12,418 nucleotides of DNA. It comes from Clostridium sp. (GTDB lineage: Bacteria > Bacillota_A > Clostridia > Lachnospirales > Lachnospiraceae). Location: assembly GCA_023666975.1 (NCBI GenBank), contig JAMPAW010000100.1, positions 1 to 12,418 on the forward strand, read 5' to 3'. Position 1 is the stretch's first letter. Each line of letters starts with the position of its first letter. This document shows, in pieces, positions 1-7,349 of this stretch. The notes below the pieces were generated by a model, which saw only the letters and a program-made list of their open reading frames with translations, did no database searches and was not told the DNA's origin. The translations under genes and the position numbers were made by a program.

Positions 1-155
1 GGGAGGATAAATTTGAAAAGGATGTGTACTATGTGGAGCATGTATCGTTTTTGGGTGACTGGAAAATCATTTTTGGGACGGTGCGTGCCGTGCTGAAAAG
101 GGAGGGAATCAGCTCCGGGACGGCGGCGACCATGGAGGCGTTTACTGGAAAGTAG
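1..155 (+). CDS. Priming sugar transferase (undecaprenyl-phosphate phosphoglycosyl transferase), 3' end only
   Basis: The frame enters from the left edge (first full codon at 3) and stops at TAG 153-155, giving about 50 C-terminal residues. They contain D-V-Y-Y-V-E-H followed by a W-K-I-I-F segment, then V-L-K-R-E-G-I-S-S and a final A-T-M-E-A-F-T-G-K. This is the characteristic tail of the bacterial sugar transferase family (PglC, EpsL, WcaJ C-terminal domain). These membrane-associated enzymes move a sugar 1-phosphate from a UDP-sugar to undecaprenyl phosphate at the inner membrane face, starting repeat-unit assembly. The catalytic D-E region and membrane hairpin lie outside the window, so sugar specificity cannot be judged. 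The next gene starts 5 bp downstream, so the two are almost certainly co-transcribed. Confidence 0.85.
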   Translation, partial: EDKFEKDVYYVEHVSFLGDWKIIFGTVRAVLKREGISSGTAATMEAFTGK

Positions 156-160
156 GTTTT

Positions 161-835
161 ATGGATATGCAGGATATTGTCATTATCGGAGCCGGAGGGT
201 TTGGCCGGGAAGTGCAGTGGCTGATTGAGCGGATCAATAAAAAATGTAAGCAGGACAGTGGAAACGATAAGTGGAGGCTGCTTGGCTATGTTGATGACAA
301 TACAGAAACAGGGACAGAAATTGATGGATTACAGGTACTGATGACGGTAGATGACCTGGCACAGAGAGAATCCTCTTTGTCTGTGGTATGTGCAATCGGA
401 ACATCGGAAGTCAGGAAAAAAGTGGTAAGCCGAATCAGCAGCAATAAAACTCTGATATTTCCGAATCTGATCGATCCGACAGTGCAGATGTCTGATCGGG
501 TTGAGACAGGAAAAGGAAATATTATCTGTGCCGGTTGTATTTTGACAGTAGATATAAGCATTAAAGATTTCTGTATTGTGAATCTTGACTGTACGATCGG
601 GCATGATGGAAAGCTTGGCTCTTTCAGTACCTTGTGTCCGGGTGTAAATATGTCCGGTGAAGTGGAGATTTCCGAGGGAGTGGAAATCGGGACAGGAAGC
701 CAGATTATTCAGGGAAAAAGAATAGCTTCAGGCTGCAAAATTGGCGCAGGAGCAGTAGTGGTAAAGGATATCGTGGAGCCGGGGACATATGTGGGAGTTC
801 CGGCGAGGAAAGTATTATGGGATAGGGCTAAATAG
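161..835 (+). CDS. NeuD/PglD-family sugar O- or N-acyltransferase
   Basis: A 224-residue cytoplasmic protein with the two-part NeuD/PglD build. The N-terminal Rossmann-like domain carries I-I-G-A-G-G-F-G-R-E-V at residues 8-18. From about residue 100 a left-handed beta-helix of hexapeptide repeats follows, ending in P-G-T-Y-V-G-V-P-A-R-K. The family's catalytic base is visible as His148 in I-G-H-D, followed by C-P-G-V-N-M-S-G. Family members transfer acetyl from acetyl-CoA to an amino or hydroxyl group of a nucleotide sugar or sialic acid. Its place directly behind a PglC-like priming transferase makes a PglD-like role (N-acetylating a UDP-4-amino sugar) attractive. The partner aminotransferase and dehydratase are not in the window, so the substrate is inference. 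The start ATG 161 has GGAAAG 8 nt upstream; a second ATG lies two codons in. Base composition is more GC-rich than the genes that follow. Confidence 0.88.
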   Translation: MDMQDIVIIGAGGFGREVQWLIERINKKCKQDSGNDKWRLLGYVDDNTETGTEIDGLQVLMTVDDLAQRESSLSVVCAIGTSEVRKKVVSRISSNKTLIFPNLIDPTVQMSDRVETGKGNIICAGCILTVDISIKDFCIVNLDCTIGHDGKLGSFSTLCPGVNMSGEVEISEGVEIGTGSQIIQGKRIASGCKIGAGAVVVKDIVEPGTYVGVPARKVLWDRAK

Positions 836-837
836 AA

Positions 838-1986
838 ATGTCAGATACAAAATCAACTTTGTGTATAATATCGTGTTTTGATTGTTATCAGAGCAGAACG
901 AGGTATATAGAAAAATTTTATGGGAATAAAGGCTATGCTATTGTTCATCTGATATCTGATTTTGATCATGGGAAAAAAATACATATAAAAGAAACGAGAG
1001 AAAATGCATATTTAGTCCATGTGCCAGGATATAAAAGAAATTTATCTATTCGAAGAATTTATTCACATTATGCATTTGCAAGAGCTGTATATAAGGAAGT
1101 ACAGCAGATTAAGCCTGATATTATATATTGTATGATACCCCCTAATTTTCTTGTAAAAAAGATATCTAAATATAAAAAGAGGAATTTTGATGTAAAGTTA
1201 ATTTATGATGTATATGATTTATGGCCTGAATCTATTTTGAAACCAAAGTCTATATATAGAATTCCCTATGTGATTTGGAAGTATATACGAGATAAAGATA
1301 TAGGAATTGCAGATTATGTATTAACAGAATGTGGTCTTTATCAGAATATTTTAAAAGGAGTACTGAAGACTGGTAAAAAGGGGGTTCTATATGCGACAGA
1401 GGAAGATAGCGGGCGCAAGCTGGAAGTATTGCAGGATATGCGGGAGATTCATTTGTGCTATATAGGAACTATCAATCACATTATTGATGTAGATTCTATC
1501 TGCCGTTTAATAATTGAAATTGGGAAAAGAAAACCAGTTGTTCTACATATTATTGGATTGGGGGAGAACAAGGAAAAATTTATAAAAATGGCCGAGAGAG
1601 CCGGAGCAGATGTAATAGATTATGGACCTATTTATGAAAGCGGAGAAAAGTATAGAATTTTTTCAAAGTGTCATTTTGGACTAAATATGATGAAAAAATC
1701 TGTATGCGTGGGGTTGACATTAAAGTCCTTATCTTATTTTGAGGCAGGACTCCCTATATTAAACAATATCCCGGCAGATACATCTGCATTGGTAAGTAAA
1801 TATCAGGCAGGTTTTAATATTATAGGCAAGGATGAGGAAATTAAAATTTCCGAGATGGATGCCCGGGAATATCAAATTCTTAGGGAAAATACAGAATTTA
1901 TGTTTCAGAAAGAATTTAGTGAAAGAAGAATAATGCAGCATTTGAGTAAATTAGATAAAGCATTGTGGAGTGAGGAACACTTATAA
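838..1986 (+). CDS. GT4-family glycosyltransferase (GT-B fold, WbuB-like)
   Basis: A 382-residue GT-B glycosyltransferase expected to add one sugar to the lipid-linked repeat unit at the cytoplasmic membrane face. The N-terminal half holds D-V-Y-D-L-W-P-E-S at residues 124-132, the signature of WbuB-like GT4 enzymes. The C-terminal half has I-G-L-G-E-N for the nucleotide-binding fold and ends with G-L-T-L-K-S-L-S-Y-F-E-A-G-L-P-I-L. There Lys296 and Glu302 fall where this group has its donor-binding region. Length is normal. The ATG at 838 is only 2 bp after the preceding stop, with an AGGG-type ribosome site around 823-827, so translation is probably coupled. The gene marks a sharp switch to AT-rich sequence and A/T-ending codons relative to the acyltransferase. 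Donor and acceptor sugars cannot be assigned. Confidence 0.88.
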   Translation: MSDTKSTLCIISCFDCYQSRTRYIEKFYGNKGYAIVHLISDFDHGKKIHIKETRENAYLVHVPGYKRNLSIRRIYSHYAFARAVYKEVQQIKPDIIYCMIPPNFLVKKISKYKKRNFDVKLIYDVYDLWPESILKPKSIYRIPYVIWKYIRDKDIGIADYVLTECGLYQNILKGVLKTGKKGVLYATEEDSGRKLEVLQDMREIHLCYIGTINHIIDVDSICRLIIEIGKRKPVVLHIIGLGENKEKFIKMAERAGADVIDYGPIYESGEKYRIFSKCHFGLNMMKKSVCVGLTLKSLSYFEAGLPILNNIPADTSALVSKYQAGFNIIGKDEEIKISEMDAREYQILRENTEFMFQKEFSERRIMQHLSKLDKALWSEEHL

Positions 1987-2831
1987 TGGACAACTATAAG
2001 ATTCTGGCTGCCATAGTTGCGTTTAATCCGAATATTGATCAGCTTCAGAGAAATATCCGTGCAATTGTTCCACAAGTAGATGATGTTATAGTCATGGACA
2101 ATGCCTCTCAAAATGGCGAAAAAATTGAGAAAATTTGTCTGGAAAATTCTATAATCTATTGGAAAAAAACATGTAATGAAGGAATTGCAAAGCCTCTAAA
2201 TGACGTGTTTGGTTATGCGAAAGGAAAATATGACTGGGTGATAACACTTGATCAGGATTCAGTTTGTGAGCTTGATTATATAAAAAAAGCAAGCCGCTAT
2301 TTTTCCTCTGAGAAAATAGGTATTATCTCTACCGTCTATTATGAAAAAAATTTTGGAAAAATTATTGGGACGGTAAAAGAAGAGAATAAATACCAGTATG
2401 TTAAAAGAGTCATTACATCTGCTGCTATTGTTAATGTAAAAGCGTATGAGAAAACTTGTGGATATGATGAGCTTCTATTTTTGGACTATGTTGATTTTGA
2501 TTTTTCTGTAAAAATAAGACAGGCAGGGTATAAAATTTTAAGGATGAATGATTCAGTTTTAACACATGAACTTGGAAATTCCAGTGTTCGGCATTTTCTG
2601 ATTTGGAGTTTTCGTTTAAGCTCTCACAGTCCTGAAAGGGAATTCAACATTGCGAAAAGTATTGTGATTTATATAAGAAAGTATTATAAAACAGAAAATA
2701 TTCAGAGAGATGTGTTGAGTTTATGTAAACATTTCTTATTAGCGGTGACATATGAAACGGAAAAAAAAGCTAAGCTAAAATCGCTAATAAAAGGGGTAGT
2801 AGAGGGGATGAAAACCCCAATTTTGATATAA
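1986..2831 (+). CDS. GT2 glycosyltransferase, rhamnosyltransferase-like (RfbF/RfbN group)
   Basis: A 281-residue GT-A enzyme of family GT2. Residues 8-15 (A-A-I-V-A-F-N-P) replace the usual I-P-V-Y-N and are typical of the rhamnosyltransferase subgroup. D-N-A-S at 38-41 forms the nucleotide-binding turn. L-D-Q-D-S at 88-92 is the DXD metal motif (Asp89, Asp91). L-D-Y-V-D-F-D-F-S at about 166-174, followed by I-R-Q-A-G-Y-K-I, is the conserved acceptor/base region. By family it would transfer rhamnose or a similar deoxysugar from dTDP-sugar, but specificity within this group is not reliable. The start codon overlaps the previous stop by one base (TAATG at 1984-1988), with TGAGG at 1971-1975 as ribosome site, implying translational coupling. 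No rhamnose-synthesis (rml) genes are in the window. Confidence 0.87.
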   Translation: MDNYKILAAIVAFNPNIDQLQRNIRAIVPQVDDVIVMDNASQNGEKIEKICLENSIIYWKKTCNEGIAKPLNDVFGYAKGKYDWVITLDQDSVCELDYIKKASRYFSSEKIGIISTVYYEKNFGKIIGTVKEENKYQYVKRVITSAAIVNVKAYEKTCGYDELLFLDYVDFDFSVKIRQAGYKILRMNDSVLTHELGNSSVRHFLIWSFRLSSHSPEREFNIAKSIVIYIRKYYKTENIQRDVLSLCKHFLLAVTYETEKKAKLKSLIKGVVEGMKTPILI

Positions 2832-2862
2832 AAAGATTTTGAATTAGGAGCCATAAATTATT

Positions 2863-3831
2863 ATGCAAATGGATTATTCAGTTGTAATGGCGACTTATAA
2901 TGGCGCAAGATTTATTGAAAAGCAATTGGATTCTATCAATAAACAGACACTTATGCCAAAAGAAATTATTATTATAGATGATTGCTCAAGTGATAATACG
3001 GTTGATTTGATCGAGAAGTTTAGTCAGAAGTCGCATGTTGAAATAAAAGTATGTAGGCATCACGAGAATAAAGGATATCAAAATGCATTTTATGAGGGAA
3101 TGGAATTAGCATCTTGTGAAATTGTGTTTCTTGCTGATCAGGATGATATATGGAAAAAAGATAAGGCTGAAAAGATTGTGTATGTATTCAGTATTATACC
3201 TAAAATGTTAGCAGTAAATACAAATTATGAATTGATTGATGAGAAAGGGCAGATTATTAAGGAAAAAAAGTTTTTTAGCAGAAGAAAATCTGTAATATTA
3301 CAAAAAATTAAAGAAGTTAATGTGCGGCATATATTAGGTTATAATATTTCAATGGGGTGTACTATGGCTTTTAGAAAAAAGCTTATTAAAAAAATCAAAG
3401 AAAACAGAAATTTTGTATCAGATTTGAAAATACCCCATGACTGGCTCATTAACTATATGGCAGCAGAGATGCATGGATTATACTATTTGAATGTATCATT
3501 GATTTATTATAGGTTGCATTCAAATAATACCTTGGGATTAAAAAGGGCTGCGAATATTGAAGATAGGATTTTAGGTTATAGAAACATGATTATACAGAAA
3601 AGAGAATTAAAGCAGATAAATGAATTTATTTTTGATAATCAAAAAACCAGAAAAATTTTAAATGGAATGTTACATGCATATGAAAGTATGATGGAAGCAT
3701 TAGATAAAAGATCCTTGTATAGATATGTACAATGTATTCTAAAAAATAAAGTTTTGAGATATTTTTCAATAAAAACTATACTATATGATATTGTGCTAAT
3801 TTTTAAAAGTAACGTGAAAGGTTTTTTATAG
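2863..3831 (+). CDS. GT2-family glycosyltransferase
   Basis: A 322-residue GT2 enzyme with a complete GT-A catalytic domain in the first 200 residues. It shows S-V-V-M-A-T-Y-N-G at residues 6-14, I-I-D-D-C-S-S-D at 37-44, and A-D-Q-D-D-I-W at 91-97 containing the metal-binding aspartates. It then shows M-G-C-T-M-A-F-R at 164-171 and P-H-D-W-L at 191-195. This pattern matches the group of capsule GT2 enzymes with a D-Q-D-D-x-W motif, often annotated as alpha-L-rhamnosyltransferases or galactosyltransferases. Assignment of the sugar would be a guess. The C-terminal 100 residues are lysine- and aromatic-rich, consistent with membrane-surface association. ATG 2863 is chosen because TAGGAG lies at 2845-2850; the 12-nt spacing is slightly long, and an in-frame ATG two codons later is an alternative. 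It lies 31 bp after the previous gene. Confidence 0.87.
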   Translation: MQMDYSVVMATYNGARFIEKQLDSINKQTLMPKEIIIIDDCSSDNTVDLIEKFSQKSHVEIKVCRHHENKGYQNAFYEGMELASCEIVFLADQDDIWKKDKAEKIVYVFSIIPKMLAVNTNYELIDEKGQIIKEKKFFSRRKSVILQKIKEVNVRHILGYNISMGCTMAFRKKLIKKIKENRNFVSDLKIPHDWLINYMAAEMHGLYYLNVSLIYYRLHSNNTLGLKRAANIEDRILGYRNMIIQKRELKQINEFIFDNQKTRKILNGMLHAYESMMEALDKRSLYRYVQCILKNKVLRYFSIKTILYDIVLIFKSNVKGFL

Positions 3832-3873
3832 TGAAGAGCCGAAACGTTTTATATATTAGGAGATAATAAAGAT

Positions 3874-4974
3874 ATGTTATTAGTAATCTATCTTTTTTTA
3901 GCTTTCTTTCCGTTTTTATTTGGGGCAAAAAATAATTATAAGTATTATGATGTATTTGTGATGATGATAATAAGCGTACTGCTTTATTGTTCCCAAGGGT
4001 TACCTGATTTTTCAGTGATGGATAATGTTTATGAGACTATAAAAAATGGAGTTATCTATACAGATACAGGCATGGGGTGGTTCTTGATATGTAAATTGGG
4101 ATGTTGGCTGGGAATAGAGCGGTATAAAACTTTAATGACTGTTATTTTTGTGTTTTCACTTATATTAGTGAGAAGTACAATCAATTATTATGTCACAAGT
4201 TATAGGGATAGAGCAATGATTTGGGGAATGTTTTTAATATATCCGGTCATGGTGGAAGGAGTTCAAATTCGTTTTTTTCTTGCTGAATCTATAGTATTAT
4301 TTGGGGTGAGATATATTACAAATAGATCTAAAAGTAAGAATATATTATTTTTGCTTTTAGTATTTTTGGCGGCTACAATACATTCTTCTATGATGGTATA
4401 TGTGATTATGTGGTTATGTGTTACGCTACGAGAGATAAAGGGAATGGTTCCTTTTTTTTCGACAATAGGGGTTTTGTTTACTTTGGGAAGCTGGGATTTT
4501 ATTAGAAAAATTGCCTCTTTTTTTGTTAATTCAACAAGAATAAATGTTTATTTTTATGGCCTTAACTCGCCACAGTTATTGGCTTGTATTGTATATATAG
4601 TGTTTACAATCATCTTTATTTGCATTGCTCATGCATTATACAAGAGACAAAAGGAACTTCAATTAAGTGAAAAGGATTCTTTATTTATACAATTGTTTTA
4701 TTCAATAACTATATTGACATGCATGATTATTCCATTTACATGGATGGACGTTAATTTTTTTCGGGTACAAAGAATTTGCTGGATTATGCTTTACATTGCA
4801 TCTGCTATTATAAAAAAATATGGTAGGAGTAGTGTTGTTTTTCAAATTTATTCTGGTTCAAACGTAAAAATAAGTATTGATAAAATGCTATGTGCCATTT
4901 GTATTTTGGGAAATCTTGCATTTATAAGTGCAAGGTCATGGGAAATAATTGAGGGGTATTTGTATATAATTTGA
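3874..4974 (+). CDS. EpsG-family (Wzy-type) polysaccharide polymerase, integral membrane
   Basis: A 366-residue protein dominated by hydrophobic segments. Approximate membrane spans are residues 1-18, 26-43, 85-105, 112-130, 155-183, 190-205, 234-256, 268-290, 298-314 and 338-354, so about ten helices. There is an aspartate-bearing loop D-F-S-V-M-D-N-V-Y-E near 45-54. Arg133 is in Q-I-R-F-F-L-A, and H-S-S-M-M-V-Y (His170) follows a leucine-rich span. This R...LAxxI/H-S-x-M layout is what EpsG-family proteins show; they act as Wzy-like polymerases joining exported repeat units at the outer membrane face. It is the only polymerase candidate in the window. AGGAGA at 3858-3863 sits 10 nt before ATG 3874. 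A low-hydropathy loop around residues 257-270 is probably cytoplasmic. No flippase (Wzx) accompanies it here. Confidence 0.82.
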   Translation: MLLVIYLFLAFFPFLFGAKNNYKYYDVFVMMIISVLLYCSQGLPDFSVMDNVYETIKNGVIYTDTGMGWFLICKLGCWLGIERYKTLMTVIFVFSLILVRSTINYYVTSYRDRAMIWGMFLIYPVMVEGVQIRFFLAESIVLFGVRYITNRSKSKNILFLLLVFLAATIHSSMMVYVIMWLCVTLREIKGMVPFFSTIGVLFTLGSWDFIRKIASFFVNSTRINVYFYGLNSPQLLACIVYIVFTIIFICIAHALYKRQKELQLSEKDSLFIQLFYSITILTCMIIPFTWMDVNFFRVQRICWIMLYIASAIIKKYGRSSVVFQIYSGSNVKISIDKMLCAICILGNLAFISARSWEIIEGYLYII

Positions 4975-5048
4975 TTTGTAGGGAGGGAAATTTTTCAATC
5001 TACTGGAGAGATTTCATATTTTAGAGATGGTGAGAACAGTGGGTTTGG

Positions 5049-5085
5049 TGGGTACTTTTCCCTTTTTTGTTGTATTCAGTACCCA
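5049..5085. repeat. 8-bp perfect inverted repeat in the post-polymerase gap
   Basis: TGGGTACT at 5049-5056 and its exact reverse complement AGTACCCA at 5078-5085 are separated by 21 nt. It could form an RNA hairpin or be an operator-like dyad. There is no following T-run, so it does not read as an intrinsic terminator. A weak -10-like TATAAA lies just downstream at 5091-5096. Confidence 0.4.
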
Positions 5086-5179
5086 GTATTTATAAATGTG
5101 AAAGCCGATGGATATTATTGCTCTATTTTTTTGCACAGAGCTGTGTAGATCCATTTTTACACATGTCTACAAGTTTTAT

Positions 5180-5206
5180 TATGTATGCTAGTGTGTTTTA
5201 TACATA
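5180..5206. repeat. 7-bp inverted repeat (TATGTAT/ATACATA)
   Basis: TATGTAT at 5180-5186 and ATACATA at 5200-5206 are exact reverse complements with a 13-nt loop, all AT-rich. It is immediately followed by the -10-like TATAAG at 5208-5213 and then by the ribosome site AGAAAGG (5221-5227). It may be chance in AT-rich DNA or part of a leader structure. Confidence 0.3.
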
Positions 5207-5232
5207 CTATAAGATAAAGAAGAAAGGATGCC

Positions 5233-5298
5233 ATGTTTGAAATAAAAAACTATAAAAGAGTTAATGATATCAATAAATTGTATAGGATTTTATTATAA
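5233..5298 (+). CDS. Possible 21-codon micro-ORF/leader before the next GT2 gene
   Basis: ATG 5233 runs 21 codons to TAA 5296-5298, with a good ribosome site AGAAAGG at 5221-5227 (5-nt spacing). The encoded peptide is lysine-, asparagine- and tyrosine-rich, begins M-F-E-I-K-N-Y-K-R-V and ends in L-Y-R-I-L-L. Its last stop-codon base coincides with the first base of the 16-bp direct repeat that carries the start of the following glycosyltransferase, only 15 bp upstream of that gene's ATG. It could be a coupling leader peptide, the relic of an eroded gene, or chance. No family is recognised. Confidence 0.22.
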   Translation: MFEIKNYKRVNDINKLYRILL

Positions 5299-5331
5299 AG
5301 AAGGTAAAAATTATGAAGAAGGTAAAAATTA
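5298..5331 (+). repeat. 16-bp direct repeat (18-bp period) spanning a start codon
   Basis: The unit AAGAAGGTAAAAATTA occurs at 5298-5313 and again at 5316-5331, an 18-bp tandem duplication with TG between copies. The first copy supplies the ribosome binding sequence AGAAGG (5299-5304) for ATG 5313-5315. The second copy encodes residues 2 to 6 (K-K-V-K-I) plus the first base of codon 7. The duplication is in frame, so the upstream copy would read the same residues, but a TAG at 5283-5285 closes the frame upstream and fixes ATG 5313 as the start. Confidence 0.85.
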
Positions 5332-6362
5332 GCATTGTCATTCCAGTGTATAATACCCCTATGGAAGCATTATATAGATGTATTCATTCAATTTTAGAAC
5401 AAAAATACCCCTATTTTGAAGTAATAATTGTGGATGATGGAAGTAATATAGAGTGCTATGAATACCTTACAAGATTGTCTTTGCTGGATGAACGGATTCT
5501 TTTGTACAGAAAGGAAAACGGTGGAGTATCCTCAGCCAGAAATTATGGCATTGATAAAGCAAATGGAGACTATATTGCTTTTGTTGATGCCGACGATACG
5601 ATTGCAGATTCATTTTTTGTAAATGCGATAGGTATACTAGAGGATGAAGTATTTGATGTTATTATTGGGAATATTGCTTATGTTGATGAAGCTGGGGAAA
5701 ATTTGGATCAACTCAATAGGAAATGCATTGTGAGAAAAACAATACTGCAAGGATCGAGCATTTTACATCTCAAAAAGGCTCTTATGTTCATACCTGACGA
5801 AAAATATACTGATATGGTGACAGCTTTGAACTCGCCATGTGCAAAATTATATAGAATATCTATTGTGAAAAAGCATTTATTTAACACTTGTGTGTCATTT
5901 GGTGAAGATGCATTATTTAATCGTGAAGTATTCAATGACTGTAGAAGCGCAGTGATTATTCCAGAGACGTGGTATATATATTATCAAAACAGCTATTCTG
6001 CAATGCATAGACACAAAGCTGAAAAATATATTGAAGGATGCAAGAAGTTTTTTGAAGAATGGCACAAGATGAATTTGGTAGAAACAGAAATTGATATAAA
6101 AGAGCATACATATTATTATACAGTAGTCTCATTCTATGATGTATGCCATGGACTTCTAATGTCTAGCGTTGATAAAAAATATTTTAAAAAGACAATAATC
6201 AGTTTTTTAGAAGAACCAGTTTTTACAACATTATTTGATTCTGTAAAAACCAAAAATATATCTGGTCGCATGAATAAGATTAAATTTCTTTTGATGAAAT
6301 ATCGGTTGACGGGATTTATATACATTTATTACAAAAGAAAATATTTTTCAGGAAATATATAA
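5313..6362 (+). CDS. GT2-family glycosyltransferase (EpsH/EpsJ-like)
   Basis: A 349-residue GT2 enzyme. The GT-A domain shows I-S-I-V-I-P-V-Y-N at residues 6-14, V-D-D-G-S-N at 40-45, and N-G-G-V-S-S-A-R-N at 69-77, where Arg76-Asn77 are the usual conserved pair. It continues with F-V-D-A-D-D at 90-95 as the metal motif and F-G-E-D at 196-199 as the acceptor/base region. C-A-K-L-Y-R at 176-181 and a Y-Y-Q-N-S-Y-S-A-M-H stretch further on are typical of capsule and exopolysaccharide GT2 enzymes of Firmicutes. All catalytic motifs are intact, so it is probably active; donor sugar unknown. The C-terminal 130 residues are aromatic- and lysine-rich, compatible with membrane association. The start lies in a tandem duplication that also provides the ribosome site. 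Composition is AT-rich like the rest of the block. Confidence 0.88.
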   Translation: MKKVKISIVIPVYNTPMEALYRCIHSILEQKYPYFEVIIVDDGSNIECYEYLTRLSLLDERILLYRKENGGVSSARNYGIDKANGDYIAFVDADDTIADSFFVNAIGILEDEVFDVIIGNIAYVDEAGENLDQLNRKCIVRKTILQGSSILHLKKALMFIPDEKYTDMVTALNSPCAKLYRISIVKKHLFNTCVSFGEDALFNREVFNDCRSAVIIPETWYIYYQNSYSAMHRHKAEKYIEGCKKFFEEWHKMNLVETEIDIKEHTYYYTVVSFYDVCHGLLMSSVDKKYFKKTIISFLEEPVFTTLFDSVKTKNISGRMNKIKFLLMKYRLTGFIYIYYKRKYFSGNI

Positions 6363-6376
6363 TAGGAAATCATAAC

Positions 6377-7342
6377 ATGCTAGAATCAGAAAAAATATCA
6401 GTCTTGATGCCGGTCTATAACGGGGAGATATATTTGCATAGGGCAATACAGAGCATTTTGGACCAGAGCTATCGAAATTTTGAACTCATTATTTTATTGG
6501 AATACGGTTCCAATAAAAGAAGCAGAGAGATTATCCGGGGCTTTAAGGATAATAGAATTCGTGTGATTGAAAATGAGAAAAGGCTGGGGCTTGCAGCGTC
6601 TCTCAATGTTGGGATAGGAGCGGCTCGGGGAAGTTATATTGCGCGAATGGATGCAGATGACGTTGCTTATAAGCATAGATTCCGGAAACAGATGAAACAT
6701 TTTCGGGAAAACCCGGATATCGTGGTTTCCGGAACGGCAGTTATGATGAATGGCAGGCATTATTGGAGACATCAAGACAAATTCGATGCAGTACGTATGG
6801 ACAGTTTTTTTGAATGTCCTTTTTTCCATCCAACTGTGATGTGGAGAAAAGATATTTTCATAGAAAATAATTTATTATATCAGGAAGGAATACATGCTGA
6901 GGATTATGAATTGTGGACAAGGGCACTGGATTGTGTCAGGGGCGACAATATCTCTAGTCCATGTCTGATGTACCGGGTGCATGAGCAAAGTAAATCCCAT
7001 GGTGAAAAAGAGGAACTCATAGACGAAGATGGGATGATAAAACAAAATTATTGGGAGAAAAATGGATTTGACTATAGTGCAGATTTGCCAGAGCAGATCA
7101 AGGAGTTCTATAACAGATATCCATCATTTCCGAAAAAAGATCTAATGCTGCGAAGAAAAGCCGTAGATTATTTTTTGGGAAAAACTATGAGTATTAAGGG
7201 AATAAGAAAATTATGCCTGAACGAAATTCTCAGATCAGCCGAAGGTCGGGAGAAGAAAAGAGAATGGAAACCGATTCCCCTTTCGTTATATATCACTTTT
7301 CGGGTATGCAAAAGAAGGTTACGCCTTATGCTTAGCCGATAG
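6377..7342 (+). CDS. GT2-family glycosyltransferase with altered DDGS motif
   Basis: A 321-residue GT2 protein. I-S-V-L-M-P-V-Y-N-G at residues 7-16, N-V-G-I-G-A-A-R-G at 77-85 and A-R-M-D-A-D-D at 89-95 are textbook GT-A elements. F-H-P-T-V-M-W-R at 150-157 and A-E-D-Y-E-L-W at 174-180 place it with the EpsE/WfgD-like group. Residues 40-46 read L-L-E-Y-G-S-N where most relatives have V-D-D-G-S-T, so the paired aspartates that contact the nucleotide are missing. The DXD motif and the E-D base region are intact, so loss of activity is not implied, though donor binding may differ. The C-terminus is strongly basic. ATG 6377 follows AGGAAAT (6364-6370) with good spacing, 14 bp after the previous gene. 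It is the last gene before the promoter at 7350. Confidence 0.86.
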   Translation: MLESEKISVLMPVYNGEIYLHRAIQSILDQSYRNFELIILLEYGSNKRSREIIRGFKDNRIRVIENEKRLGLAASLNVGIGAARGSYIARMDADDVAYKHRFRKQMKHFRENPDIVVSGTAVMMNGRHYWRHQDKFDAVRMDSFFECPFFHPTVMWRKDIFIENNLLYQEGIHAEDYELWTRALDCVRGDNISSPCLMYRVHEQSKSHGEKEELIDEDGMIKQNYWEKNGFDYSADLPEQIKEFYNRYPSFPKKDLMLRRKAVDYFLGKTMSIKGIRKLCLNEILRSAEGREKKREWKPIPLSLYITFRVCKRRLRLMLSR

Positions 7343-7349
7343 GTACCCC

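Larger units (their letters stand above)
4975..5312 (+). other. 338-bp non-coding gap with inverted repeats and possible gene debris
   Basis: No convincing gene is seen on either strand. A strong Shine-Dalgarno-like AGGGAGGG at 4979-4986 has no start codon at a usable distance. One frame shows two short hydrophobic stretches, ATG 5027 to TAA 5095 (22 codons) and ATG 5108 to TAG 5191 (27 codons). They share the same phase and are separated by stops, which could be debris of a membrane-protein gene. Several dyads are present: TGGGTACT/AGTACCCA (5049-5056/5078-5085), CACAG/CTGTG (5134-5138/5141-5145), TGTAGA/TCTACA (5144-5149/5166-5171) and TATGTAT/ATACATA (5180-5186/5200-5206). TATAAG at 5208-5213 and TATAAA at 5091-5096 resemble -10 boxes but lack good -35 partners. 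No U-tract terminator is evident. Confidence 0.6.

Noticed and set aside
4975..5148. 57-codon open stretch in frame with the polymerase after its TGA, suggesting read-through
   Set aside because: The polymerase already ends at a normal place after its last membrane span, and the extension shows no recognisable sequence. Chance is sufficient.
5208..5213. TATAAG as a -10 box before the GT2 at 5313
   Set aside because: The corresponding -35 position reads ATGCTA or TATGCT, a poor match, so it was not listed as a promoter.
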